Source: Prevotella sp. (GTDB lineage Bacteria > Bacteroidota > Bacteroidia > Bacteroidales > Bacteroidaceae). Taken from it: 64,000 nucleotides of DNA. The notes below the pieces were generated by a model. It was not told the origin of the DNA. It saw nothing but the letters and a program-made list of their open reading frames with translations, and searched no databases. A program made the position numbers and the translations under genes. Shown piece after piece: positions 52,908 to 60,525 of this stretch. The DNA lies in assembly GCA_022773825.1 (NCBI GenBank), contig JALFOF010000084.1:1-64000 (forward strand). The letters are read 5' to 3'. The number at the start of each line of letters is the position of its first letter. The first letter of the stretch is position 1.

Positions 52908-53240
52908 TGTAAGGCTCTCAGCCAAGGCAGGCACGGCATCTTGCCATGCGGTAGGCGCGTTTCTGATATGCGTAGGCCACACGGTAATATGTCGTGCCAG
53001 CATCATTCGACACGCGATATGGGGGTCAGAATGATGCCCTGACATCGTGAGACGTACGTCAGAACGACTCTGTTTTCTTGCAATAAAATGTCGTGATAAC
53101 AAGAAAGAGGAAACGTGGGCATTGTAATCTCAATGCTATTGCAATGTAATCTCAATGCTTTTACAATACGGAAGCAAAAAGGTCGTGAGAATACAGCATA
53201 TAAAAGGGAGCGTGTCAACCCCCAAAAACACCTCCGTCTG
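52908..53240 (-). ncRNA. Candidate structured small RNA in a gene-free region
   Basis: A promoter match at 53241-53271 faces this region, which has no convincing gene (a 71-codon TTG-start frame at 53003-53218 lacks protein-like features). It contains a strong hairpin: GCATCATTC (53000-53008) with GAATGATGC (53029-53037) inside ATGTC (52989-52993) and GACAT (53041-53045). A second pairing, TTTCTTG with CAAGAAA, lies around 53080-53107, and two 22-bp repeats at 53124-53167. No terminator is obvious at the left end. Promoter plus hairpins is suggestive only. Confidence 0.3.
53124..53167 (+). repeat. 22-bp repeat pair
   Basis: Two tandem 22-base units at 53124 and 53146: GTAATCTCAATGCTATTGC and GTAATCTCAATGCTTTTAC, each plus three bases. 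The variant core is CTCAATGC. Confidence 0.85.
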
Positions 53241-53271
53241 CAAAGTTAACCTTTTTTGTTTTAATAACAAA
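53241..53271 (-). promoter_or_regulatory. Orphan promoter pointing into a gene-free region
   Basis: On the minus strand TTTG (53271-53268), 19-base spacer, TAACTTTG (53248-53241). No annotated minus-strand gene lies downstream for over 300 bases. Confidence 0.6.
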
Positions 53272-53342
53272 ATGTTTGTCGGGAATTATGCCTGAAAAGC
53301 GCGAAAAAGTCTTCTGCGTGTACGAATAAGGAAAAAAAAAGC

Positions 53343-53350
53343 TATCTTTG
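53343..53350 (+). promoter_or_regulatory. -7 element upstream of the symporter gene
   Basis: TATCTTTG, 165 bases before the symporter start, after an A-rich stretch. No good -33 box is seen. The leader between 53360 and 53515 shows no coding potential. Confidence 0.45.
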
Positions 53351-53515
53351 CACATATATGCGCATACGTGGCGGTGCAGTGCCAGCCATAGAGGGGCACA
53401 ATGATACGGCGCAGGGCTTGCCTCAGGTGTCGCATGACGGGCGGATAGACGTGTGAGAAACTAAATCTATAAGAAAAAAAACTACTAATAATAAAGAAAA
53501 ACAAACAAGAAAAGA

Positions 53516-54709
53516 ATGAAAAACGTTATCGTATGGGTATTGGCACTCGTGGTGGGTGCCGTGCTGGGATGCCTTGAAGTGGGGTGGATGAACAACCTCT
53601 TCGACTTCATCGCCGCCGTATATACCCGATTATTCCAGTTCGTTGCCGTGCCGACCATTGCGCTGGCGGTCATCACAACGCTTGCCGTACTCGGCACGAA
53701 GAAGAATGCCGGACGAATTTTCGCCCACACAATCAGCTACACCCTGCTTACCACTTTCGCGGCAGCGGCGGTAGGCCTTGCGCTCTTCGTGCTTGTATCA
53801 CCCGAAACACTGCCGCAGGAGATGGTGCTGAAGGGCAATGCCGATGTGGACCACAACCTTGAGGCGCTGTCTTATTACGACCATATCCTCGGCGTGATAC
53901 CCAACAATGTCATCCAACCCTTTGCCAGCGGCAACGTGTTGAGCATACTCATCATAGCTGCGGCGGTGGGTCTCGCGCTGGCTTTCATGCCGCAGACGGA
54001 GAATAAGGACACCGTGCTCCGCTTCGTCAAGGGCTTGCAGGAGTTGCTTTACGCCCTTATCCGCGCGCTAATCTGGGCTTTGCCCCTCGGCATCGTGGCA
54101 TTCGCCGCGCAGCTGTCGGCACAGGTCACGGCAGGCGTGATAGTAGGTTCGCTCGGCAAGTACGTGGCAGTGATACTTGGCGGCAACCTCATACAGTTCT
54201 TCATTGTGCTGCCGCTCTTCCTTGTTGCCCGTGGGTTGAACCCGCTGAAGGTGCTCAAGGCCATGTCGCCAGCAGTGCTCATGGCACTGTTCACCAAGAG
54301 TTCAGCAGCCACATTGCCCGTAACAATGAGCTCGGCGGAGAACAACCTGAAGGTGAGCCCGGAGGTGGCACGCTTCGTTTTGCCTATATGTACCACTATA
54401 AATATGAACGGTTGCGCTGCTTTCATTCTTGTAACGTCACTGTTTGTTATGCAGCACACCGCGCCACTCGACATCACTACCATGCTGCTGTGGCTCTTCA
54501 TAGCCGTCATTTCTGCCGTGGGCAACGCCGGGGTGCCTATGGGTTGCTACTTCCTCACACTGTCACTGATGGTAGGGCAGGGCGCGCCCGTGGGCATAAT
54601 GGGCATCATACTGCCCATATTCACCATCATAGACATGATAGAGACAGCAGAGAACGTATGGTCAGACTCATGCGTATGCGCCATGACCAACAAGGATATG
54701 GAGGTTTGA
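53516..54709 (+). CDS. Dicarboxylate/amino acid:cation symporter (DAACS family)
   Basis: 397 residues, about eight membrane helices plus two hairpins. The family signatures are present: the Ser-rich KSSAATLPVTM (HP1), the helix-7 NMNGCAAF (variant of NMDGT, with Gly for the usual Asp region) and GNAGVPMGCYFL (HP2). Relatives (GltP, DctA, SstT) take up glutamate, C4-dicarboxylates, serine or threonine with Na+ or H+. The NMNG in place of NMDG makes glutamate specificity uncertain. Confidence 0.92.
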   Translation: MKNVIVWVLALVVGAVLGCLEVGWMNNLFDFIAAVYTRLFQFVAVPTIALAVITTLAVLGTKKNAGRIFAHTISYTLLTTFAAAAVGLALFVLVSPETLPQEMVLKGNADVDHNLEALSYYDHILGVIPNNVIQPFASGNVLSILIIAAAVGLALAFMPQTENKDTVLRFVKGLQELLYALIRALIWALPLGIVAFAAQLSAQVTAGVIVGSLGKYVAVILGGNLIQFFIVLPLFLVARGLNPLKVLKAMSPAVLMALFTKSSAATLPVTMSSAENNLKVSPEVARFVLPICTTINMNGCAAFILVTSLFVMQHTAPLDITTMLLWLFIAVISAVGNAGVPMGCYFLTLSLMVGQGAPVGIMGIILPIFTIIDMIETAENVWSDSCVCAMTNKDMEV

Positions 54710-54852
54710 GGCTTGTAGGTTTCAGGTCTTTCGGGGAGGGTTGAAGGTTTTAGGTTTTTAGGTCTTTCGGATTGGGCGAAGTGACCTAAAACCTAATACC
54801 TACAAACCTCAAACCTCCATACCCTTCAACCCTTCAAAAATAACTAAACAAC
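54710..54852. repeat. AGGTT-type intergenic hairpin
   Basis: GGTTTTAGGTTTTTAGG (54748-54764) lies opposite CCTAAAACCTAATACC (54786-54801), loop TTGGGCGAAGTGA; outer arms GCTTGTAGGTTTCAGG (54712-54727) and CCTACAAACCTCAAACC (54801-54817). The CGAAGTGACC motif in the loop is shared with the hairpin at 33.27 kb. Confidence 0.75.
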
Positions 54853-54859
54853 TAAAAAT

Positions 54860-56848
54860 ATGAAAAGACTACTAACAATCATCGGTTTGATGCTTTCGCT
54901 TCTGGCATCGCCTGCAATGGCGGCAAAGACAGCGGGTACATTCGAGGCAGGCAAAGGCACATTCCTGCTCAACGGCAAGCCTTTCGTGGTGAAGGCAGCA
55001 GAAATTCATTATCCTCGCATACCGCGACCATACTGGGAACACCGCATTAAAATGTGCAAGGCTCTCGGCATGAACACCATCTGTATCTACATCTTCTGGA
55101 ACATTCACGAGCAGAAGGAAGGGCAGTTTGACTGGACTGGCAACAACGACGTGGCGGAGTTCTGCCGTCTGGCGCAGAAACACGGTATGTATGTCATAGT
55201 GCGCCCCGGACCATACGTATGCGCCGAATGGGAGATGGGAGGACTGCCGTGGTGGCTTCTGAAGAAGAAAGACGTGAAACTGCGCACGCAAGACCCTTTC
55301 TTCATGGAGCACGTCAAGGCGTTTGAGAAAGAAGTGGGCAAGCAGCTCGCACCGCTCACCATACAGAACGGCGGTCCTATCATCATGGTGCAGGTGGAGA
55401 ACGAATACGGTTCCTATGACACCAACAAACCATACGTCAGCGAGATACGCGACTGCCTGCGCTCTGTGGGCTTTGATAAGGTGGCACTCTTCCAGTGCGA
55501 CTGGTCAAGTAACTTTGAGCAGAATGCCCTGCCAGACCTGCTGTGGACTATGAACTTCGGCACAGGAGCCAACGTCCTCGACCAGTTCAAACGCGTGAAG
55601 CAGCTCCGCCCCGATGCGCCGCTGATGTGTTCAGAGTATTGGAGCGGTTGGTTTGACGGCTGGGGCACCGCGCACCAGACACGACCTGCCGACGCAATGG
55701 TAAACGGTATCAAGACAATGCTTGAGAATAATATATCATTCTCACTCTATATGACCCACGGAGGCACCTCTTTCGGACATTGGGCAGGAGCGAACAACAC
55801 TGGTTTCGCACCCGACTGCACCAGCTACGACTACGATGCGCCAATCAATGAGCAGGGGGCGGCAACGGAAAAGTATTACCAACTCCGTGCATTGCTGCAG
55901 AAATACTCTGCCACCAAGCTCCCCGCAGTGCCAAAGGCCATACCCGTGATAGCCATACCGGAGGTGAAGTTCACCGAGTCAGCTAAGATACTCTGCGCGG
56001 AAAACTTGCCACAGTCCATCGCAAGCTATGACATCGAGCCGATGGAGCAGTTCGACCAGGGGTATGGCAGCATCATGTACTCTACCACCCTGCCCGCTGC
56101 CAAGGCTGGAGCACTGCTGCAAATCAATGATATGTGCGACTATGCACTCGTTTATATTGATGGCAAGAAGGTCGGGGAACTATACCGTGGCAACGGATAT
56201 GAGACCACTTTGCGCCTGAAGCAGGACGTAAAAGCTGGCGCAAAGCTCGATATCTTCATTGAAGCCATGGGACGTATCAACTACAGTAAGCTGATACACG
56301 ACCCCAAGGGCATTACCAAGAGTGTGGAACTGCTCTCTAACGAGGGGGCGCACGAGGTGACATACAACCTCAAAGACTGGCAGATAAGGCTCTTCCCCGT
56401 ATCACAGACGGGCGAAGGCTTGAAGTATTCTCCAATTACAGAGGGGGATGACGCACCTGCATTCTATCGTGCTTCATTCACTATCAGCAAGGTGGGCGAC
56501 ACCTATCTCGACATGAGTACATGGGGAAAGGGTCTCGTTTGGATTAACGGGCATTGCCTCGGACGCTTCTGGCAGGTAGGTCCACAGCAGACACTCTATG
56601 TTCCAGGATGCTGGTTGCGTAAGGGTAAGAACGACATCACGGTGCTCGACATCACTGGTCCCTCAAAGGCTACGGTGAAAGGGCTGACAAACCCCAATGT
56701 CTCTGACCTGCATCGGGAGTATCTTCCCAAGGATGCGGTGAAGGGAGATGCACTCAAAGCCGCCCTCGCAGGGCGCGGCAAGTCGGGTAAAACAGCCGCT
56801 GTGACAGACGGAGGAGCTGGCAATGACGCTGCTCCGGGGGCAAAGTAA
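54860..56848 (+). CDS. GH35 beta-galactosidase, secreted
   Basis: 662 residues with a signal peptide (MKRLLTIIGLMLSLLASPAMA). The TIM barrel has IHYPRIPRPYWEHRIKM, RPGPYVCAEWEMGGLPWW, the acid/base Glu in VQVENEYGSY and the nucleophile Glu in CSEYWSGWFDGWG, followed by YMTHGGTSFGHWAGAN. C-terminal jelly-roll domains (about 370-620) end with GHCLGRFWQVGPQQTLY. It removes beta-linked galactose from glycans in the periplasm. A Gly/Ala/Asp-rich tail closes it. No sus genes lie next to it. Confidence 0.95.
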   Translation: MKRLLTIIGLMLSLLASPAMAAKTAGTFEAGKGTFLLNGKPFVVKAAEIHYPRIPRPYWEHRIKMCKALGMNTICIYIFWNIHEQKEGQFDWTGNNDVAEFCRLAQKHGMYVIVRPGPYVCAEWEMGGLPWWLLKKKDVKLRTQDPFFMEHVKAFEKEVGKQLAPLTIQNGGPIIMVQVENEYGSYDTNKPYVSEIRDCLRSVGFDKVALFQCDWSSNFEQNALPDLLWTMNFGTGANVLDQFKRVKQLRPDAPLMCSEYWSGWFDGWGTAHQTRPADAMVNGIKTMLENNISFSLYMTHGGTSFGHWAGANNTGFAPDCTSYDYDAPINEQGAATEKYYQLRALLQKYSATKLPAVPKAIPVIAIPEVKFTESAKILCAENLPQSIASYDIEPMEQFDQGYGSIMYSTTLPAAKAGALLQINDMCDYALVYIDGKKVGELYRGNGYETTLRLKQDVKAGAKLDIFIEAMGRINYSKLIHDPKGITKSVELLSNEGAHEVTYNLKDWQIRLFPVSQTGEGLKYSPITEGDDAPAFYRASFTISKVGDTYLDMSTWGKGLVWINGHCLGRFWQVGPQQTLYVPGCWLRKGKNDITVLDITGPSKATVKGLTNPNVSDLHREYLPKDAVKGDALKAALAGRGKSGKTAAVTDGGAGNDAAPGAK

Positions 56849-56893
56849 AGATTGTTATAGGCTGCGCTGAGTGAGGCGCGGCAGTGTCTCAGC

Positions 56894-56940
56894 TTGTGGG
56901 TTATAGTTCTTTCATTCTATGAAGGAACTATAACCCACAA
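56894..56940. repeat. AGGTT-type intergenic hairpin (16-bp perfect stem)
   Basis: TTGTGGGTTATAGTTC (56894-56909) and GAACTATAACCCACAA (56925-56940) are exact complements; inner bases TTCAT/ATGAA extend the stem. It is 3' of the GH35 gene and may end or protect its mRNA. Confidence 0.85.
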
Positions 56941-57044
56941 ATATTAAAAGAGTATTTGCATATCGAATGCGTGGCAATCATCATGCAGGATATAACACAA
57001 AGTGCCGCAAAAGCGTCACGTCCGTACCACATTCCCTTGCCGGC

Positions 57045-57079
57045 AAAAATAAAGCCCCAGCCCTTTGACGGGGCTGGGG
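57045..57079 (-). terminator. Intrinsic terminator after the QueD-like gene
   Basis: On the minus strand CCCCAGCCC (57079-57071) pairs with GGGCTGGGG (57063-57055), loop CGTCAAA, followed by CTTTATTTTTG. It lies 24 bases after the stop codon. Confidence 0.85.
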
Positions 57080-57102
57080 ATAGGTAGTCGTGATGTGTGT
57101 GC

Positions 57103-57669
57103 TTACTTTTTCTTGTATCCGCACTTTGGGCATACGCCGTCTTCGTTGAGTGCTATGCCGCAGAGTGGGCAGCGGTCGATGTCCTTGTGAGCGTCATACT
57201 CCTGGCAGGCAGCGTTGACACCGCTGGTGAATGTGAGCTTTGCTATGTTCAGCTTGTCCTTCAACAGGTCATAGACAATCTTTATCATGCCCTCAACGGT
57301 CATCGTCTCCTTCGTTACCACGAGGCGGCAGTCGGGGTAAGCCTGTGCCAGCTCGGTCTTGAAGGCTTCGCCCTTCATCGTGTTCTGTGGGTGACCGTTC
57401 TTTATTCCCTGTTTCTCATAGACGTCAAGGATGGCTGGTAGCAGCGGGTCGTCTTGGCGAAGGATGAGGGCATGGTCGAAGTTCTTGAGCACGTCCCATG
57501 CGACTTTCTGTATTTCGTTACATGGATAAACCATGTTTACTCCCTCATTGACGGTGTCTTCCACCTCAATCGTGAGGACACCAGTGTGGCCGTGCAGGTA
57601 CTGGGCTTCACCTTTGAAGCCATAAAAGCGATGTGCATACTGCAAATCGAATGTTGTAATACTTCTCAT
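57103..57669 (-). CDS. QueD/PTPS-like protein with C-terminal zinc ribbon
   Basis: 188 residues. The 6-pyruvoyltetrahydropterin synthase fold fills about 1-150 with zinc ligands H13 (QYAHRF), H26 and H28 (YLHGH), the DHALIL segment and the TVEGM Glu. Residues 165-186 form a zinc ribbon, RCPLCGIALNEDGVCPKCGY. QueD normally has a catalytic Cys four residues before the LHGH His; here that position is Ala (EAQYLHGH), so it is unlikely to make 6-carboxytetrahydropterin by the usual route. It is next to rubrerythrin on the same strand. Function open. Confidence 0.85.
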   Translation of the reverse strand: MRSITTFDLQYAHRFYGFKGEAQYLHGHTGVLTIEVEDTVNEGVNMVYPCNEIQKVAWDVLKNFDHALILRQDDPLLPAILDVYEKQGIKNGHPQNTMKGEAFKTELAQAYPDCRLVVTKETMTVEGMIKIVYDLLKDKLNIAKLTFTSGVNAACQEYDAHKDIDRCPLCGIALNEDGVCPKCGYKKK

Positions 57670-57739
57670 AGTTGTTTAGTTGGTTAATAAGTTAGTAATA
57701 ATGTAATTTGTTTTGCAGTTGCTTGGTCATTTATTCGTA

Positions 57740-57794
57740 TGGTAGGTTGGCGGTATGACAGCGTAATGACTAATGCCTTTCTGCCAACCTACCA
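57740..57794. repeat. AGGTT-type intergenic hairpin
   Basis: TGGTAGGTTGGC (57740-57751) and GCCAACCTACCA (57783-57794) are exact complements around a 31-base loop. It lies in the rubrerythrin to QueD-like gap. Confidence 0.8.
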
Positions 57795-57815
57795 GACGAC
57801 TAAATTGCCTAACAA

Positions 57816-58355
57816 CTAAAAGTTGTCCACGTGTATCTCGAAGTAAGCCTTTGGATGTGCGCAAACGGGGCACATTTCAGGAGCTTTTTCGCCTACTACG
57901 ATATGTCCGCAGTTGCGACATTCCCAAACTTTCACTTCGCTCTTAGCGAATACTTCTGCCGTCTCTACGTTCTTGAGCAGTGCGCGGTAGCGCTCTTCGT
58001 GGCGCTTTTCTATCGCTGCCACAAGGCGGAACTTGGCTGCGAGCACAGGGAAGCCTTCTTCCTCAGCTGTCTTTGCAAAGCCCTCGTACATGTCTGTCCA
58101 CTCATAGTTTTCGCCATCAGCTGCTGCTGCGAGGTTCTCCGCGGTGTCACCGATGCCGTTTAGTTCCTTAAACCACAGCTTTGCGTGCTCTTTCTCGTTG
58201 TCAGCTGTCTGCTGGAATATTGCGGCTATCTGCTCGAACCCTTCCTTCTTTGCCTTTGAAGCGAAGTAAGTGTACTTGTTACGTGCCTGGCTTTCGCCTG
58301 CGAAAGCGGCCTCAAGGTTTTTCTCTGTCTGTGTGCCAGCGTACTGTGTTGCCAT
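57816..58355 (-). CDS. rbr: Rubrerythrin
   Basis: 179 residues. A ferritin-like four-helix diiron domain (about 15-140) with the [14 protein letters not shown] and [14 protein letters not shown] motifs, ending in a rubredoxin-like domain (about 145-179) with CRNCGHIV and CPVCAHP. It reduces hydrogen peroxide with electrons from rubredoxin or NADH-linked partners, protecting anaerobes from oxygen. I use ATG 58355 ([14 protein letters not shown]); the longer frame adds a basic stretch overlapping the 5' leader. A TAACTTTG box lies about 100 bases upstream. Confidence 0.96.
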   Translation of the reverse strand: MATQYAGTQTEKNLEAAFAGESQARNKYTYFASKAKKEGFEQIAAIFQQTADNEKEHAKLWFKELNGIGDTAENLAAAADGENYEWTDMYEGFAKTAEEEGFPVLAAKFRLVAAIEKRHEERYRALLKNVETAEVFAKSEVKVWECRNCGHIVVGEKAPEMCPVCAHPKAYFEIHVDNF

Positions 58356-58457
58356 AATGTTTGTTGATTTTTTAGTTAGTTTGTTGTTTTTGCGCCTCTT
58401 CTTCATCTTGCCATTGGTATGGGGATGGAGTGGGAGACGTTTTTGTTTTTCTTAGTG

Positions 58458-58465
58458 CAAAGTTA
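58458..58465 (-). promoter_or_regulatory. -7 element upstream of rubrerythrin
   Basis: On the minus strand TAACTTTG, 103 bases before the rubrerythrin start. The -33 region is weak. Confidence 0.45.
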
Positions 58466-58506
58466 GGAAAAAATCGCAAAAGCCGTGCGACAATTTTAGA
58501 AAACAA

Positions 58507-58562
58507 ATGGTAAATTTTGGAAAGCCAGCGTTAATAGTACGTAATTTTCCTAAATTTACCAT
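58507..58562. promoter_or_regulatory. Inverted repeat, candidate operator for the AraC-type regulator
   Basis: ATGGTAAATTTTGG (58507-58520) and CCTAAATTTACCAT (58549-58562) match as an inverted repeat at 13 of 14 positions, 42 bases centre to centre, about four turns of DNA. It lies 43 bases upstream of a TACCTTTG box (58605-58612) for the araC-type gene and between it and the divergent rubrerythrin gene. A regulator binding site is plausible but unproven. Confidence 0.45.
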
Positions 58563-58604
58563 CTCTTTTCCTCTCTCTCCCATGGCTGTTATGGTGAAAA
58601 AGAG

Positions 58605-58612
58605 TACCTTTG
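58605..58612 (+). promoter_or_regulatory. -7 element upstream of the AraC-type gene
   Basis: TACCTTTG, 49 bases before the start at 58661. No TTTG -33 is seen, as expected if an activator is needed. Confidence 0.45.
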
Positions 58613-58660
58613 CAGCAGGTTGCAGGTTGCAAACCAGGAGTAAACTATGACGGATAGGAT

Positions 58661-59563
58661 ATGGAACAGCCAAGGTTAGATACCATATATAATATGGTGT
58701 GCGACGCGCCGAAGGGTTCGGAGCTTAGCATTGAATATATGCCGGACTTCTTTCGGTATGACGACATGGATAACGATGCGCCTCATGTGCATACGTTTTA
58801 CGAGATAATATGGTTTCGTGAGGGGGGCGGTACGCACACGGTGGACTTCAAGGAGTACCCGATAGAGAGGAACACGCTGTTCTTTCTCTCGCCGGGGCAG
58901 GTGCATTTCTTCGATCATGCCTTGGGGTACAAAGGCATATTGATAAGGTTTTGCACGGATTTCTTGAAGGATGAGCGCACCGATGAGGATATTTTCATAA
59001 AGTACAACCTTTTCAATACCTTCGACGCGCAACCCTATTGTACCATCAGTGAGGACACGGCTCAGCGACTATTGTTCGTGTTGCGCAAGATGGAGGAGGA
59101 GCAGTCAAACGACAACCTCATTGGTCATGTGGATATGCTTCGAGCCTATACCAAGATTTTCCTTATCCTCGTACAGCGGCACTGCCAGAACTGTGGAGGC
59201 AGGGGGCTTAGTGAGAGGAAGGCTTCGCACAGGCTCTTTGTCATGTTTCGCAAGGCGTTGGAGCAGCATTATATGCGCAAGCACACAGTAAAGGAGTATG
59301 CTGAAAGCTTGAACGTATCGACAAAAACGCTCAGCAACTGCGTCATAGAGAGTACGGGGAAGCCCCCTCTCGCTTTCATCAACGACCGGATAACGCTGGA
59401 GGCAAAGCGTTTGCTGCGCTTTTCAAATATGATGGTGAAGGAAATAGCGTCTTATCTCGGCTTTGAAGACCCGTCTTACTTTGTCAAGTTCTTCAAACGC
59501 CAGACAGGGCGGCTGCCTTCAACCTTCAAGGACCAGGATGAAGTGCTGCCTGTTGAAAAGTGA
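58661..59563 (+). CDS. AraC family transcriptional regulator
   Basis: 300 residues. An N-terminal cupin-like sensing domain (about 20-150, VHTFYEIIWFREGGGTHTVD, LFFLSPGQVHFFDH) and a C-terminal double helix-turn-helix (about 200-290) with TVKEYAESLNVSTKTLS and the family signature MVKEIASYLGFEDPSYFVKF, FKRQTG. It probably senses a small ligand and controls itself or the following hydrolase and beta-helix genes. The downstream hydrolase starts 37 bases after its stop. Confidence 0.94.
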   Translation: MEQPRLDTIYNMVCDAPKGSELSIEYMPDFFRYDDMDNDAPHVHTFYEIIWFREGGGTHTVDFKEYPIERNTLFFLSPGQVHFFDHALGYKGILIRFCTDFLKDERTDEDIFIKYNLFNTFDAQPYCTISEDTAQRLLFVLRKMEEEQSNDNLIGHVDMLRAYTKIFLILVQRHCQNCGGRGLSERKASHRLFVMFRKALEQHYMRKHTVKEYAESLNVSTKTLSNCVIESTGKPPLAFINDRITLEAKRLLRFSNMMVKEIASYLGFEDPSYFVKFFKRQTGRLPSTFKDQDEVLPVEK

Positions 59564-59600
59564 CTATCACACAAATTCTAACACCTTAATCCTGACAATA

Positions 59601-60506
59601 ATGCCGAAACTATTACGATACACAGCTATTACCATCCTCGTCCTTGCTTTTTTGCTGCTTGGCGTGGCAGAGGGCTTCCTGCACTATGCGCTTCAACCGA
59701 CGCTGAAAAACGAGCCTCCAGGAGCATGGTGCGACTCAGTGATGCGCTGCAAGGCACTGCGTGACACCTTCATCGTAAGCCGTGCCACGGGCGATAGCAT
59801 CCATGCGTGGTACTTGAGGGCGGACAGTGCCACGGAGAAAGTTGCTGTATTGGTGCATGGCTACACCGATAATGCGCTGTGGATGGGCAGCGTGGCGAGC
59901 ATATACGATAGGGAGTTGCATTACAACATCCTGTTGCCCGACCTGCATTACCATGGTCTTTCCAAAGGCGACTACGTGCAGATGGGCTGGAAGGACAGGC
60001 TCGATGTGCTGCAGTGGTGCGCTTTGGCGGACAGTCTGTTCGGTGGTGACACCCGGCAAGTGCTGCACGGGGTGTCCATGGGGGCGGCTACGGTCATGTC
60101 GGTAAGTGGCGAACACTTGCCGGATTACGTCACCTGCTTCGTGGAAGACTGCGGATATACCTCCGTATGGGACGAGTTCAGCAATGAGCTTGACGCGCGT
60201 TTCCACCTGCCGCCTTTCCCTGTGATGCACATAACGAGCTGGCTTTGCAAAGTGCAGAACGGCTGGTCTTTCCGTGAGGCGTCACCACTGGCACAGGTGG
60301 CAAAGTGCGACAGGCCGATGCTCTTCATACACGGTGACAGCGATACCTTCGTGATGACCGAGATGGTGCACCGCCTCTACGCTACAAAACAGGGTGTAAA
60401 GCAACTCTGGATAGCTCCCGGCACCGCTCATGCACAGGCATACCGTGACCATACGGCGGAATACACGGCGAGGGTATGCGACTTTGTAAGGATGTATAAC
60501 AACTGA
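59601..60506 (+). CDS. Membrane-anchored alpha/beta hydrolase
   Basis: 301 residues. One N-terminal hydrophobic helix (about 6-25, YTAITILVLAFLLLGVAEGF) anchors it. The alpha/beta hydrolase core shows VLVHGYTDNALW (oxyanion), the nucleophile elbow LHGVSMGAATVM (G-V-S-M-G), the acid in LFIHGDSDTF and the catalytic His in PGTAHAQAY. The shape is close to YqkD/peptidase S9-like esterases of Bacteroidetes. I start at ATG 59601, because the longer frame lies inside the AraC gene. Substrate unknown. Confidence 0.88.
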   Translation: MPKLLRYTAITILVLAFLLLGVAEGFLHYALQPTLKNEPPGAWCDSVMRCKALRDTFIVSRATGDSIHAWYLRADSATEKVAVLVHGYTDNALWMGSVASIYDRELHYNILLPDLHYHGLSKGDYVQMGWKDRLDVLQWCALADSLFGGDTRQVLHGVSMGAATVMSVSGEHLPDYVTCFVEDCGYTSVWDEFSNELDARFHLPPFPVMHITSWLCKVQNGWSFREASPLAQVAKCDRPMLFIHGDSDTFVMTEMVHRLYATKQGVKQLWIAPGTAHAQAYRDHTAEYTARVCDFVRMYNN

Positions 60507-60525
60507 TAATCAGATACTAACTACT

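Noticed and set aside
51600-53102. 500-codon minus-strand frame opposite the Na/Pi cotransporter
   Set aside because: It is a His/Val/Glu-rich shadow of a gene with clear family motifs on the plus strand.
57103-58355. QueD-like gene and rubrerythrin as a queuosine operon
   Set aside because: No queC, queE or queF lies nearby and the catalytic Cys is missing, so a queuosine role is not supported.
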